The notes: a model not told the origin generated them from the sequence alone. 64,000 nt of DNA from Microbispora sp. H11081 (GCF_012999535.1 NZ_JABBWV010000002.1:806001-870000), one strand, 5' to 3'; shown: positions 7,708-16,507, counted from the first letter of the stretch. Translations and numbers: made by a program.

Positions 7708-8736
7708 ATGCCGAAGACGTCCGCGCGGCTGCTCGCGCTTCTGTCGCTGCTGCAGGCTCGTCGTCACTGGCCGGGTGAGGACCTGGCCGAGCGGCTGCGG
7801 ATCAGTACGCGCACGGTCCGCCGTGACGTCGACCGTCTTCGGGAGCTCGGTTATCCGATCACGACCTTGAAGGGGCCCGACGGCGGATATCGGCTGGACG
7901 CCGGGTCGCGGATGCCGCCGCTGCTGTTCGACGACGAGCAAGCCGTGGCCCTCGCCGTGGCGCTCCAGACGGCCGCCACGACCGGCGCCGGCATAGAGGA
8001 GAGCGCGGCGCGCGCGCTGAACACCGTGCGGCAGGTGATGCCCGCTCGGTTGCGCCACCGGATGGACGCTCTGCCGGTCACCGCCGTCGGACGGCCGGCG
8101 GGGCGGGCGGGGTCGCGGGTGGACGGCGCCGTGCTCATGGCGCTGGGCGCCGCCGTCCATGCCGGTGAGGTGCTGCGCTTCGACTACGCGGTGCGGGCGG
8201 GGAGCGACAGTGGTGCACCGAGGCCGCCGCGCCGGGTCGAGCCTCATCATCTGGTGGCCTGGGGTGGGCGCTGGTATCTCGTCGCGTGGGATCTCGACCG
8301 TTCCGACTGGCGTACCTTCCGCGTCGACCGGATCGTCCCGCGCTCCCCTGCCGGGCCGCGCTTCACGCCGCGTGAGCTGCCCGGGGGTGATGTGGCCGCC
8401 TTCGTGTCCGCGAGGTTCCGGGGCTCGGGCGGGCCCGGCGAGTGGCCGTGCCGGGGTGAGGTGATCCTCGGGCTGCCCGCCGCGTCCGTGTCCCTGTACG
8501 CCCGCGACGCTGTGGTGGAGGAGATCGCGCCGGATCGTTGCCGGCTCGTCCTTGGGTCGTGGTCGTGGGCGGGTCTGGCCGCCGACATCGGCAGGTTCGA
8601 CGCCGAGATCGAGGTCGTCGGCCCGGCCGAGCTCAGGGAGGCGTTCGCGCGTCTGGCCCGCCGCTATGCCAGGGCCGCGGGCTGCGCGCCCGCGGCCCCG
8701 CTCCCCGGCCGCCTCGATCCACCCCCGGCGCCCTGA
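7708..8736 (+). CDS. WYL-domain transcriptional regulator (YafY-like)
   Basis: A 342-residue regulator. A DeoR-type N-terminal helix-turn-helix (LAERLRISTRTVRRDVDRLR) is followed by the WYL ligand-sensing domain, whose signature appears as RWYLVAWDLDRSDWRTFRVD, and by a C-terminal WCX-type extension. I start at ATG 7708, preceded by GGATGGG. ATG 7699 is an alternative that would sit 6 nt after a TATTGG hexamer and could be leaderless. WYL domains bind nucleic acid or small ligands and switch expression of the adjacent gene. It is divergent from the PhnB-like VOC gene across an inverted repeat. A frameshifted paralogue lies at 9570. Confidence 0.9.
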   Translation: MPKTSARLLALLSLLQARRHWPGEDLAERLRISTRTVRRDVDRLRELGYPITTLKGPDGGYRLDAGSRMPPLLFDDEQAVALAVALQTAATTGAGIEESAARALNTVRQVMPARLRHRMDALPVTAVGRPAGRAGSRVDGAVLMALGAAVHAGEVLRFDYAVRAGSDSGAPRPPRRVEPHHLVAWGGRWYLVAWDLDRSDWRTFRVDRIVPRSPAGPRFTPRELPGGDVAAFVSARFRGSGGPGEWPCRGEVILGLPAASVSLYARDAVVEEIAPDRCRLVLGSWSWAGLAADIGRFDAEIEVVGPAELREAFARLARRYARAAGCAPAAPLPGRLDPPPAP

Positions 8737-8746
8737 CGGACATGGA

Positions 8747-9355
8747 TCAGAGACTGTCGAGGGTGCGCTTTTGCGGGTAGATCGTCTCGCCGCGGGCGAG
8801 CATGTCGACGAACTGGGTGATACGGCGGGCTCTGGTCTCGGCGCGTTTGGCGTTCGCGATCCGATAGAGAACGGCGTAGCGGTTCTGGGCGGTGAGAATG
8901 TCGAACATCGCTTGTGCCTGGGGATTGGCGGCCAATGCGGCGGTCAGGTCGGCCGGCACCTCGATGCCGGCCTGTCCCGCGTAGGCCGCCTCCCAGCGGC
9001 CGTCGGCTTTGGCGCGTTCGACCTCGGTCATCCCGGCCGGGTGCATCCGGCCTTCACTGATCAGACGGGTGACGATGGTGACGTTCCGCGCTGACCAGGC
9101 ACTTCCTGGGCTGCGAGGGGTGAAGCGCCGTAAGAAGGTGGTCTCGTCCCGCCGTCGTAGCCGGCCGTCGATCCAGCCGTGGCACAGGGCTTCGTCGAGC
9201 GCCTGGTCATAGGTCAGGCTGGTGGGCCGGGTCGTGTTCTGCTTGGCGAGGACCAGCCACACCCCTGCCGAGCTGTCGTGGTGCTCACCGAGCCACTCCC
9301 GCCAGGCTCGGGCATCGGTAACGGTCAGTTCCGGTGGTTCGTTGCTCATCGTCAT
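8747..9355 (-). CDS. YdeI/OmpD-associated family protein
   Basis: A 202-residue protein of the YdeI/OmpD-associated group. The family blocks are AWREWLGEHHDSSAGVWLVL, LTYDQALDEALCHGWIDG, TTFLRRFTPRSPGSAWS and the closing RRITQFVDMLARGETIYPQ. Relatives are small cytoplasmic proteins linked loosely to antimicrobial-peptide or bacteriocin protection in enterobacteria; the molecular role is not known. It stops 10 bp from the WYL gene stop, so the two converge. ATG 9355 is used; MTMSNEPP leaves ATG 9349 as an alternative. Confidence 0.85.
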   Translation of the reverse strand: MTMSNEPPELTVTDARAWREWLGEHHDSSAGVWLVLAKQNTTRPTSLTYDQALDEALCHGWIDGRLRRRDETTFLRRFTPRSPGSAWSARNVTIVTRLISEGRMHPAGMTEVERAKADGRWEAAYAGQAGIEVPADLTAALAANPQAQAMFDILTAQNRYAVLYRIANAKRAETRARRITQFVDMLARGETIYPQKRTLDSL

Positions 9356-9569
9356 GTGCCCCCTGATGATTTGCCCGCCTTACCAGGCCTTGCCGGCCGG
9401 CTCCCTGATCGTGTGATTGCCTGCGCCCCGCCCGGGCCCGTCATCCAAGGCACCTTGGCGGCGGTCATCGTCGTCCTGGACTTCCGGCCGGGAAGTTCTC
9501 GGCCGTGCCGGCGACGTTACGGTATGACCCGGTCAGAAACGGTCCTGGTCGTCGAGCAGACTGTGAGCC

Positions 9570-10519
9570 GTGGTCACCACCTCGGCGCGGCTGCTGCGGC
9601 TGCTGTCTTTGCTGTCGACACGGCAGTCCTGGAGATGCGCGGATCTTGCCGCGCAGTTGCAGATCACCGAACGGACGGTGCGCCGGGACATCGCCCGGCT
9701 ACGTGAGCTCGGCTACGGCATCGAATCGGAGATGGGCCCATGGGGCGGCTACCACCTCGGGCCCGGGAGCAGCATTCCGCCACTGATCCTTGACGAGGAG
9801 GAGGCCCTCGCGGTCGCCGTCGGGCTGCGCACCGCCGCCTTCAGCGGAGTCTCCGGCAGCGACCAGGCGGCCCTGTCGGCGCTGCTGAAACTCCGCCAGG
9901 TGCTACCGGCCAGGGTCGCGGGCCGGCTCGGCGATCTGGACGCCGCGTTCACCCACACCGCACACCCCGACGACAGCCAGATCTCCCCTGCGCTGCTGCT
10001 CGACCTGGCCACCGCATGCAGGCGAGGCGAACGCGCCCGATTGACCTACCGCGACAGCGCCGGGACGACGTCCACCCGTCGAGTAGACCCCTACCGGCTC
10101 ATCTACACAGGCCGCCGCTGGTACCTTCTCGCATACGACCTGACGCGGCAGGACTGGCGCACCTTCCGTACCGATCGCATCGTCGACGCCACTCCCACCG
10201 GGCAGGCCGCCGCCCTGCCCGGCCCGCCGGATCCGGCGCAGATGGTCGGCACGGGCATCGCGCGCAGGCCCTACCCGGTGCGGGTGACCGTCCGCCTGGC
10301 CGTACCGGCCGATGAGGCCCGCAGGCTGGTGCCGGCAACGGTCGGCGTCCACCGCCCGGACGCGATGACGCCACGGTCATCGAGATCGGCGGGCCGGACG
10401 CCGACAGCCTGGCCCGCTATCTGCTCAGCCTCGGCCGGCCGCTCCGGATATTGCACCCGGAGGAGGTCCGCCAGGCATTCCTCGCCCGCACACGGCAACT
10501 CCTCAAGGACAACCAGTGA
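9570..10519 (+). pseudogene. WYL-domain regulator, frameshifted near its C terminus
   Basis: The frame opened at GTG 9570 encodes a close relative of the regulator at 7708. It has a helix-turn-helix (LAAQLQITERTVRRDIARLR), a WYL domain (RRWYLLAYDLTRQDWRTFRT) and the start of the WCX domain (YPVRVTVRLAVPADEARRL). At about 10361 the family reading ends and becomes arginine/serine-rich. Shifting frame restores it (DATVIEIGGPDADSLARYLL, then EEVRQAFLARTRQLL) up to TGA at 10517-10519. A one-base indel in GACGCGATGACG is the simplest explanation. Either the gene lost its end recently or the assembly has an error. The DNA-binding and WYL parts stay intact. The repaired stop overlaps the opposite-strand XRE gene by 17 bp. 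Confidence 0.75.
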
Positions 10520-11384
10520 CACGATCGCCGGTCTGTGCGCCGGTGTCCGCCGGGGTGGGTGTGGTGTGGGCCATGGCGGCGAGCAGGCGTAGTTTCTCGT
10601 CGCTCTCGCTGCCCTGATCGGCGTAGTAGAGCACCAGGAGCAGGTCGTCCACGGGGAGCTTGTCTCGGTGCAGGCGCAGTTCGCCGACGACGGGATGGTT
10701 CACGGTGGTGGTGCCGCCGTCGAGGGCGCGGATGTCGTGGCGCGCCCAGAGCGTACGGAAGCGCTCGCTCGACAGGGCGAGCTCGCCCACCAGTTCCACG
10801 AACCGCGGGTCGTCGACGTCGTACCCGGCGGACTTCCGGAAGGCGGCGACGAATCCTTCGGCTGAGCGTGTCCAGTCCTGCTGGAACGCCTGCTCCTCGG
10901 GATCGAGCAGCAGTGACCGCAGGCGGTTGTAGCCGGGCTGGAGGCGCGGGGACAGCGCGACCGCGAGCCGGTTGGACGCGAGCACGTCGAACGCGCGCCC
11001 CTCCACGAAGGCCGGGACCTGCACGCTCGCCAGGAGCTGGTGCAACCGTGCGGGGACGCGTTCGGGTTTCCTGCGCCGCCGGGGGCGGGGGCGGGCGGCG
11101 GCCAGGCCGAGAAGGTATTCCTGTTCGAGCTCGTCGAGGTGCAGGACCCGTGCGAGCGATTCGAGCACCTGCGGTGAGGGGTTCCTGTCGCGGCCGCGCT
11201 CCAGCCGCAGGTAGTAGTCGGCGCTGATGCCCGCGAGCATGGCGACCTCCTCCCGGCGGAGCCCCGGAACGCGCCGGTTCGTCCCCGGCGCGAGCCCGGC
11301 CTGCTGCGGGGTGACCAGGGCCCGCCGGGCGCGGAGGTAGTCGCCGAGCGGGTTGGCGCGGTCGTCGTCGCTCATGTTCGCCAT
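10503..11384 (-). CDS. XRE-family regulator with MmyB-like ligand-binding domain
   Basis: A 293-residue regulator. The N-terminal XRE helix-turn-helix reads RRVPGLRREEVAMLAGISAD followed by YYLRLERGR. The C-terminal MLTR_LBD (MmyB-like) domain has VEGRAFDVLASNRLAVAL, NRLRSLLLDPEEQAF and TTVNHPVVGELRLHRDKLPV. Such regulators often repress a divergent short-chain dehydrogenase, as found here at 11548. ATG 11384 (MANMSDDDR) is used; ATG 11375 is possible. The intergenic region holds a tandem 12-bp repeat that may be its binding site. Family members bind hydrophobic small molecules; the ligand here is unknown. Confidence 0.9.
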   Translation of the reverse strand: MANMSDDDRANPLGDYLRARRALVTPQQAGLAPGTNRRVPGLRREEVAMLAGISADYYLRLERGRDRNPSPQVLESLARVLHLDELEQEYLLGLAAARPRPRRRRKPERVPARLHQLLASVQVPAFVEGRAFDVLASNRLAVALSPRLQPGYNRLRSLLLDPEEQAFQQDWTRSAEGFVAAFRKSAGYDVDDPRFVELVGELALSSERFRTLWARHDIRALDGGTTTVNHPVVGELRLHRDKLPVDDLLLVLYYADQGSESDEKLRLLAAMAHTTPTPADTGAQTGDRVTGCP

Positions 11385-11462
11385 CGTATTTCGGGCTTTC
11401 CGCGCAAAGGGGGCCCTGGCAGGACCCCGGAAGACGGGGGCACTGTCCCGGGCCGGAGTCCG

Positions 11463-11486
11463 AATCGACACTGAAATCGACACTGA
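11463..11486. repeat. Tandem 12-bp direct repeat between XRE and SDR genes
   Basis: AATCGACACTGA occurs twice, head to tail (11463-11474 and 11475-11486), between the divergent regulator and dehydrogenase. Its position 62 bp before the SDR start makes it a candidate direct-repeat operator for the XRE protein. It has no inverted symmetry. Confidence 0.4.
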
Positions 11487-11547
11487 AGACGCCGCGGCGC
11501 AGCGCCGATCGGCGTTGCCGCTGACCCACTGTGAGCAGGAGCGATCC

Positions 11548-12309
11548 ATGGACGTCACCAACCGCACCGTCTTCATCGCCGGGGCCACCTCGGGAATCGG
11601 TCTCGAGCTCGCTCGCCGCTTCGCCGCGGCCGGCAGCTCCGTCGTCGTCGGCGGTCGGCGAGCCGACCTGCTCGACCGGCTCGCGGCCGAGGGGCTAGGC
11701 ACCGTTGCCATCGACGTGACCGACCAGGACAGCGTCGGCCGTGCCCGCGACGCGGTCCTCCGCAGCCACCCGGGCCTCGACACGATCGTGACGATGTCCG
11801 GTGTCGGGATGCCGGAGGACCTGCGCGATCCCGCGCACTTCGGCGCCGCGCGGCAGATGATCGACACCAACCTGCTAGGCACCATCCGCGTCATCGACGC
11901 GTTCACCCCGCACCTGGTCGGGCGTGGCGCCGGTGCCGTCATCACGGTCAGCTCGGGCATCGGGTTCCTGCCGTTCCCTGTCATGCCGACGTACGCGGCC
12001 TCAAAGGCCGCTGTGCACGCCTACACCGAGGCGTTGCGCGCGCAGTTGGACGGCACGGGCGTTGAGGTGGCCGAGCTCGTTCCCCCGGCTGTCGCCACCA
12101 CGCCCGAGCAGGCGCGGCTCAACCCCCGCGCGCTCGACCTCGCCGGGTTCGTCACCGAGGTGATGGACCTGCTCCGGGCCGACCCCACTCCCCACGAGAT
12201 CCTCGTCAAGGGTGTGCTGATGCACCGGTGGGCCGAGCGCGACGGCACCTACGCCGATCTGGTCGCGCAGCGTTCGCAGGCGCTCGCGACGTTCCCGGGC
12301 CGCCGGTAG
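11548..12309 (+). CDS. SDR family oxidoreductase
   Basis: A 253-residue classical short-chain dehydrogenase. The cofactor loop is AGATSGIG at residues 11-18. GGRR after the second strand favours NADP(H). The acidic DVTD block follows at 56-59, the serine is in ITVSSG near 135, and the catalytic pair Y149-xxx-K153 is in TYAASKAAVHAY. The usual NNAG motif is replaced by TMSGVGM. ATG 11548 has a good AGGAG 7 nt upstream. The substrate cannot be deduced. It is divergent from the XRE regulator, a common regulator-SDR pairing, and converges on a truncated VOC remnant. Confidence 0.9.
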   Translation: MDVTNRTVFIAGATSGIGLELARRFAAAGSSVVVGGRRADLLDRLAAEGLGTVAIDVTDQDSVGRARDAVLRSHPGLDTIVTMSGVGMPEDLRDPAHFGAARQMIDTNLLGTIRVIDAFTPHLVGRGAGAVITVSSGIGFLPFPVMPTYAASKAAVHAYTEALRAQLDGTGVEVAELVPPAVATTPEQARLNPRALDLAGFVTEVMDLLRADPTPHEILVKGVLMHRWAERDGTYADLVAQRSQALATFPGRR

Positions 12310-12349
12310 GCACGGCAGCCGTGGGGGCGTCGAGGCGCGGCGCTTCCTC

Positions 12350-12483
12350 GACAAATCGGGACCGAGACTGATCCAGTCGTCCTCACGACGGGTGATGTCC
12401 CGCTCCAGCAGGCGGCTCCAGAACGCGGCGAGTCCGTCGAGGTCGTTGGCGTCGATGACCACGCCACCCAGGCGAATGCTCAC
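12350..12483 (-). pseudogene. Truncated VOC (glyoxalase-like) gene remnant
   Basis: The reverse strand from GTG 12483 reads SIRLGGVVIDANDLDGLAAF, then WSRLLERDITRREDDWISLG, which is the first half of a Glyoxalase_6/VOC domain. It has a good ribosome site (GAGAGGAAGCA) directly before the GTG. After about 45 residues, at the point where family members continue into PGGPRL-like sequence, similarity stops. The frame then runs into arginine-rich sequence over the end of the SDR gene. The second beta-alpha-beta unit is missing, so this is a deletion relic. It shares its upstream region with the AraC gene at 12595, which may once have controlled it. Confidence 0.6.
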
Positions 12484-12594
12484 TGCTTCCTCTCGGTGTA
12501 CGGATCGATCATGGCCAGGCCCCGGTTGTCCGGGCTGGACCGGGCGCGTACGGAATCGAGCACGGGGAATCGCGCACGAGGGATAATGCCGGGC

Positions 12595-13302
12595 ATGTAC
12601 CGGGAGAGGGCGTCGCGGGTGCCGGACGCCGTGCTGTGGTGGAGCACCTCCCCCGGCTCCGCGGCCGGCGAGCGGCGCGTACTGCCGGACGGGTGCATGG
12701 ACGTGATCTGGGCGGACGGCGCGCTGCTGGTGGCGGGGCCGGACACCGCCGCACACGTGGTGAACGACCGGCCCGGCGCCCGCTATGTGGGGCTGCGCTT
12801 CGGCCCGGGCATCGGCCCGGTGGTCTTCGGAGTCCCGGCGCACGAGTTGCGCGATCAGCGGGTGCCGCTGGCCGAGCTGTGGCCGTGCGCCGAAGCGCGG
12901 CGGCTGACGGAGCGGGCCGGGGTGGCCGCCGATATGGTCGCCCGGCTGGGCGCGGTGCTGGAGGAGGCGGCGGCGCACCGGCTGGGCGCGGCGCCCCGCC
13001 GCGTCGACGCCGCTCTCGTCGGCGCGGTCGTCGAGGGCGTACGGGCGGGCCTGCCGGTGGCGCGGATCGCGGCCGACGCGGGCGTGGGCGAGCGGCGGTT
13101 GCACCGGCGGTGCCTGGACGCGTTCGGGTACGGGCCGCGGACGCTCGGGCGCATCCTGCGGATGAACCGGGCGGTGGGGCTGGCCCGCCGGGGCGCGCCG
13201 TTCGCCACGGTGGCCGCCGTGGCCGGGTACGCCGACCAGGCCCACCTGTCGCGTGAGGTGCGGTCGCTGACCGGGGTGACGCTCGGCGCGCTGACCCGGT
13301 GA
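12595..13302 (+). CDS. AraC-family regulator with DUF6597 sensor domain
   Basis: A 235-residue regulator. The N-terminal DUF6597-type domain (RRVLPDGCMDVIWADGALLV, YVGLRFGPG) is followed by an AraC helix-turn-helix pair (VARIAADAGVGERRLHRRCL and FATVAAVAGYADQAHLSREV). ATG 12595 sits 7 nt after GATAAT, a good -10 hexamer, so the transcript may be leaderless; ATG 12586 is the alternative. It is divergent from the VOC remnant at 12350. In relatives this pairing is regulator plus VOC target, so the regulator may be orphaned here. It shares architecture with the partial gene at 1-463. Confidence 0.88.
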   Translation: MYRERASRVPDAVLWWSTSPGSAAGERRVLPDGCMDVIWADGALLVAGPDTAAHVVNDRPGARYVGLRFGPGIGPVVFGVPAHELRDQRVPLAELWPCAEARRLTERAGVAADMVARLGAVLEEAAAHRLGAAPRRVDAALVGAVVEGVRAGLPVARIAADAGVGERRLHRRCLDAFGYGPRTLGRILRMNRAVGLARRGAPFATVAAVAGYADQAHLSREVRSLTGVTLGALTR

Positions 13303-13572
13303 CGGTCGCCCGGGCGGGCAGGAGAGCGCGCGACCCGGCTGCGATGCCGCTGACCAGGGGATTCGCCGGGTGGCGAGAGTAGACTCGAAACGCTGTCCGG
13401 GGCGGATGCCGGGTTGCCCAGCCTTCCGCGACAGGTGACGAGCGGCCGGTGGGCCCGCGCGGCGGCATAATGTCGGCCGGCCGGGTTCGGGGGTCTCGCT
13501 GTGACACGCAACTCGTCGGACCATCTTCTCCGGCCATCACAGGGTGTGCGGCGCCGAGGGCGTTGAGCGGGG

Positions 13573-14988
13573 ATGGCTCGGCTGCTGCGGGAGAGGGCGC
13601 GTCCGGCTCGGGTGCGGGAGCACCGGTACGCGCCGTGGTTCGCGGTGGCGGCGGTGTGCGTCGGCGCGTTCATGGGGCAGCTGGACGCGAGCATCGTCGC
13701 GTTGATCTTCCCGGCTCTTCAGCGCGGGTTCCATGCGCCGTTGGCGGCGGTGCAGTGGGTGGCGTTGGCCTACCTGCTCACCGTGGTCGCCTTGCTGGCC
13801 GGCGCGGGTCGCCTGGCCGACGTCGCGGGGCGCAAGCTGGTCTACCTGTACGGGTTCGTCGTCTTCACCGTCGCGTCGGCGGCATGCGGGTTCGCGCCGT
13901 CGCTGCCCGTCCTGGTGGCCTGCCGGGTGGCGCAGGCGGCGGGGGCGGCGATGTTGCAGGCCAACAGCGTGGCTCTGGTGGTGACCAGTGTCCCCCGGCA
14001 TCGGGTGAGGACGGCGCTGGGAGTCCAGGCCGCCGCCCAGTCGCTGGGTCTGGCCCTGGGTCCGCTGGTGGGCGGATTCATCGTCGCCATGGCCGGCTGG
14101 CGATGGGTCTTCCGGATCAACGTGCCGGTCGGGCTGGTGGCCGTGCTCGCCGGCCTTTATCTGCTGCCTCGCACCCGCGAGCGGGCGCATGGCCGCGCCT
14201 TCGATCTGACCGGCCTGGTGCTGCTCGCATGCGCCACCTCGGGCCTGCTGCTGGCCGTCTCGGCGGCGTCCGGCATGGGATGGCCGGTCTGGGCGGTCAT
14301 AGCGCTGCTGGCCGCCGCCGCGGCGTCCGCGCTGGCCTTGCGGGCCAGGGAACGGCACACGGCCGTCCCTCTCCTCGATCCCGCCATGGTGGGCAGGCGC
14401 GCGGTGGCGCTGGGGCTGGTCGGCGCGATGTGCGGGTATCTCGTCCTGTTCGGCCCGCTGGTGCTCATCCCGCAGGTGCTGCTCGCCGCGGGTCTGAGCG
14501 AGGAGCACGCGGGGCTGGTGCTCAGCGCGCTGCCTGCCGGATTCGCGCTGGCCGCGCTCGCGGCCGATCACCTGCTGCCGCGCCGGTGGGGAAATCGGCC
14601 GCGCTGTGTGGCCGGTGCTGTGGCGGCCGCCGCGGCGGCCGGGCTGGCGGCGGCCGGGCCCACGGCTCCCGGCCCGCTCGCCGTCTGCCTGGCCTTGCTG
14701 GGCGCGGGTCTCGGCGTGTTCGTCCCGGCCAACAACGCGGCCGTGATGGCCGCCGTTCCGACCCGGTTGTCGGCGACCGCCGGAGGATTGATCAACATGT
14801 CACGCGGTGTCGGCACCGCGCTGGGCATCGCCGTCGTCACCCTCGCTCTGTACGCCGCGGGGGGACCGGGAGCCGCCGGGGCGCGGGTCGCCCTGGCGGG
14901 TCTCGGGGGTGCGGCGTTGGCCGCCGCGCTGACGGCGGAGCCGCCGTTCGGTACGGGTGCCGCCCACGACGGGGAGGACGACCGGTGA
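13573..14988 (+). CDS. MFS transporter, DHA2 drug:H+ antiporter type
   Basis: A 471-residue membrane protein with about 14 predicted helices, the DHA2 layout. Family landmarks are FMGQLDASIVALIFPALQRG in helix 1, ADVAGRKLVYLYG as the motif A loop, RVAQAAGAAML in helix 4 and ALGPLVGGFIVAMAGWRWVF as motif C. The ATG at 13573 follows GAGCGGGG. No dedicated regulator adjoins it; the 270 bp upstream hold no obvious operator. It probably exports a drug-like or endogenous metabolite, but the substrate is unknown. It converges on the VOC gene at 15030. Confidence 0.9.
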   Translation: MARLLRERARPARVREHRYAPWFAVAAVCVGAFMGQLDASIVALIFPALQRGFHAPLAAVQWVALAYLLTVVALLAGAGRLADVAGRKLVYLYGFVVFTVASAACGFAPSLPVLVACRVAQAAGAAMLQANSVALVVTSVPRHRVRTALGVQAAAQSLGLALGPLVGGFIVAMAGWRWVFRINVPVGLVAVLAGLYLLPRTRERAHGRAFDLTGLVLLACATSGLLLAVSAASGMGWPVWAVIALLAAAAASALALRARERHTAVPLLDPAMVGRRAVALGLVGAMCGYLVLFGPLVLIPQVLLAAGLSEEHAGLVLSALPAGFALAALAADHLLPRRWGNRPRCVAGAVAAAAAAGLAAAGPTAPGPLAVCLALLGAGLGVFVPANNAAVMAAVPTRLSATAGGLINMSRGVGTALGIAVVTLALYAAGGPGAAGARVALAGLGGAALAAALTAEPPFGTGAAHDGEDDR

Positions 14989-15029
14989 TGACCACGGCCG
15001 CGGGCGGTCAGGTGGTGGTCAGGTGGTGG

Positions 15030-15425
15030 TCAGTCGGTGGGAAGGGTGGCGAACAGGTCCACGCCGTTGCCGTCCGGGTCGTGCACCACGGCGTAGCGCT
15101 GCCCCCAGAACGCGTCCCATGGCGGCAGGTGACCCTCGTATCCGGCCTTGACCAGGTCCTCGTACACGCGGTCGACCTCTTCGGGGTCGTCGCAGCGGAA
15201 GGCGAGCGACATGCCCTGCCCGCCGCCGGGCGTCCAGCCGGGGTCGAGCGAACGGATGGTGTCGACGGTGTCCCAGGCGAGGCGCAGCCCGCCCGGGAGG
15301 GTCACCTCCACGTGGGGCTCGGTGTCGGCCGAGGCCGGGATGTCCAGGCCGAGCCGGCGGTAGAAGGACAGGGAGGCGGCCATGTCGGTGACGACAAGGC
15401 CGACGAGATCGAACGCAGGTGCCAT
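15030..15425 (-). CDS. VOC family protein
   Basis: A 131-residue glyoxalase-fold protein: FDLVGLVVTDMAASLSFYRR opens the first module, GMSLAFRCDDPEEVDRVYED the second, and HDPDGNGVDLFA closes it. The final metal-ligand-like position is N/D in HDPDGN rather than the usual E of glyoxalase I. Binding of a small molecule or antibiotic is therefore as likely as isomerisation. ATG 15425 is preferred to GTG 15434. It is followed upstream on the same strand by DUF952 and TetR genes, possibly a three-gene unit. Confidence 0.86.
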   Translation of the reverse strand: MAPAFDLVGLVVTDMAASLSFYRRLGLDIPASADTEPHVEVTLPGGLRLAWDTVDTIRSLDPGWTPGGGQGMSLAFRCDDPEEVDRVYEDLVKAGYEGHLPPWDAFWGQRYAVVHDPDGNGVDLFATLPTD

Positions 15426-15476
15426 GTCCGCCACCGTACGGGCGGCCGGGCCTGCCGTCTTGAACGTATCGGACGG

Positions 15477-15794
15477 TCAGCGGGAGAAGGGCGTGACGGC
15501 CGTGACGGCGGCCACCGGGATCGGGCCGTAGATGTGGGGGAATGCCTCGTCCGCCCCTTCTGGCACCTCTCGCCTGACGGGGCAGCCGAGCCGGTCCTCG
15601 TCTATCTCCAGCAGCACCAGGGGTTGCGTGACGTCGCGGTAGTAGCGGGCCGCCACTCCCCGCGCCTGGGCCAGGTCGGCGGAGGCGTGGATGTAGCCCT
15701 CCTGTTCGAGGGTGCGGCCGAGGGTCGAGACGCGGTATTCGCCCGCGGTGACGGCCGCGTCCCAGTCGGCGGCCAGGGCGAGATGAAAGATCAT
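15477..15794 (-). CDS. DUF952 domain-containing protein
   Basis: A 105-residue protein of the DUF952 family, with the typical opening MIFHLALAADWDAAVTAGEY, the central GYIHASADLAQARGVAARYY block containing the conserved His, and FPHIYGPIPVAAVTAV near the end. The fold resembles small ADP-ribosyltransferase-like or glutathione-S-transferase-like proteins, but no activity is established. Its ATG overlaps the TetR stop by 4 nt, so it is translationally coupled to that regulator and probably shares its transcript. Confidence 0.85.
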   Translation of the reverse strand: MIFHLALAADWDAAVTAGEYRVSTLGRTLEQEGYIHASADLAQARGVAARYYRDVTQPLVLLEIDEDRLGCPVRREVPEGADEAFPHIYGPIPVAAVTAVTPFSR

Positions 15795-16459
15795 GGGCTG
15801 ATCCTGGCAGGTGGCCGGAGCGTGGTGAGCGCGCGGGCCACCGCCTCACGGGCCCGGTCCCTGGAGTCGGGGCGGGCCTCGACGACGTCTTCGACCCACA
15901 GGCCCGACAGCAGGCCGGCCACGAAGCGGACCTCCGCCGGCCCGCAGGGGTAACCCGCCCGGTCCAGCACGGTGGCGACGATCCCGTCGCAGCCGTCGGT
16001 CCAGGCGCGGGCGATGGCCTGCAGGGCGGGGTCGCGGCCGGCCTGCAGGTACAGCTCCCACAGGCCGAGTTGCCGCAGCCGGTCGGAGGCGTACACGCCG
16101 GTGAGCGTCTCGGCGACCGCGGAAGGCGTACGGCCGGGCGGGTGGTCGACGGACTCGCGCATGCGGGCGAGTTCGCGCTCGACGAGCAGGGCGAACGCCT
16201 CGGCGAGGAGGTGGTCGCGGCTGGTGAAGTAGTAGGAGGTGGCGGCGAGGGGCAGACCGGCCCGGCGGGCGACGGCGCGGTGGGTCACGGCGGCGAAGCC
16301 GCCGTCGCCGAGCAGGTCGACCGCGGCGTCGAGCAGCGTCTCCCGGCGGCGTACGGCACGCTCCTGCGGGCGCCGCGGCTGGGGCGAGACCACGCGCACG
16401 GCGACGCCGCGGGCGGGGGCCGCCGCGGGGACGGGCGGGGGCCGGTCCTGGTCGGGCAC
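15791..16459 (-). CDS. TetR/AcrR family regulator
   Basis: A 222-residue regulator. After a 37-residue basic, proline-rich lead, the helix-turn-helix reads FAAVTHRAVARRAGLPLAAT then SYYFTSRDHLLAEAF. The C-terminal half (LYLQAGRDPALQAIARAWTD) is the ligand-binding helical domain seen in many actinomycete TetR proteins. Start at 16459. It is coupled to the downstream DUF952 gene by an ATGA overlap, which suggests autoregulation of a small operon. No clear palindrome was found upstream. Confidence 0.88.
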   Translation of the reverse strand: MPDQDRPPPVPAAAPARGVAVRVVSPQPRRPQERAVRRRETLLDAAVDLLGDGGFAAVTHRAVARRAGLPLAATSYYFTSRDHLLAEAFALLVERELARMRESVDHPPGRTPSAVAETLTGVYASDRLRQLGLWELYLQAGRDPALQAIARAWTDGCDGIVATVLDRAGYPCGPAEVRFVAGLLSGLWVEDVVEARPDSRDRAREAVARALTTLRPPARISP

Positions 16460-16485
16460 GGCGTGATCCTCCCCTGGGTCGTCGG

Positions 16486-16507
16486 GGCTCCCCCTCGGCC
16501 GGGAGCC
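16486..16507 (-). terminator. Hairpin downstream of the cupin gene
   Basis: GGCTCCC (16486-16492) pairs perfectly with GGGAGCC (16501-16507) around an 8-nt loop. It lies 73 bp beyond the cupin stop on the minus strand and before the TetR gene. It is a plausible factor-independent stop without a U tract. Confidence 0.35.

Noticed and set aside
10520-10592. C-terminal extension of the second WYL regulator in its original frame
   Set aside because: Composition changes to Arg/Ser/Gly-rich, runs antisense into the XRE gene, and family similarity is recovered in another frame.
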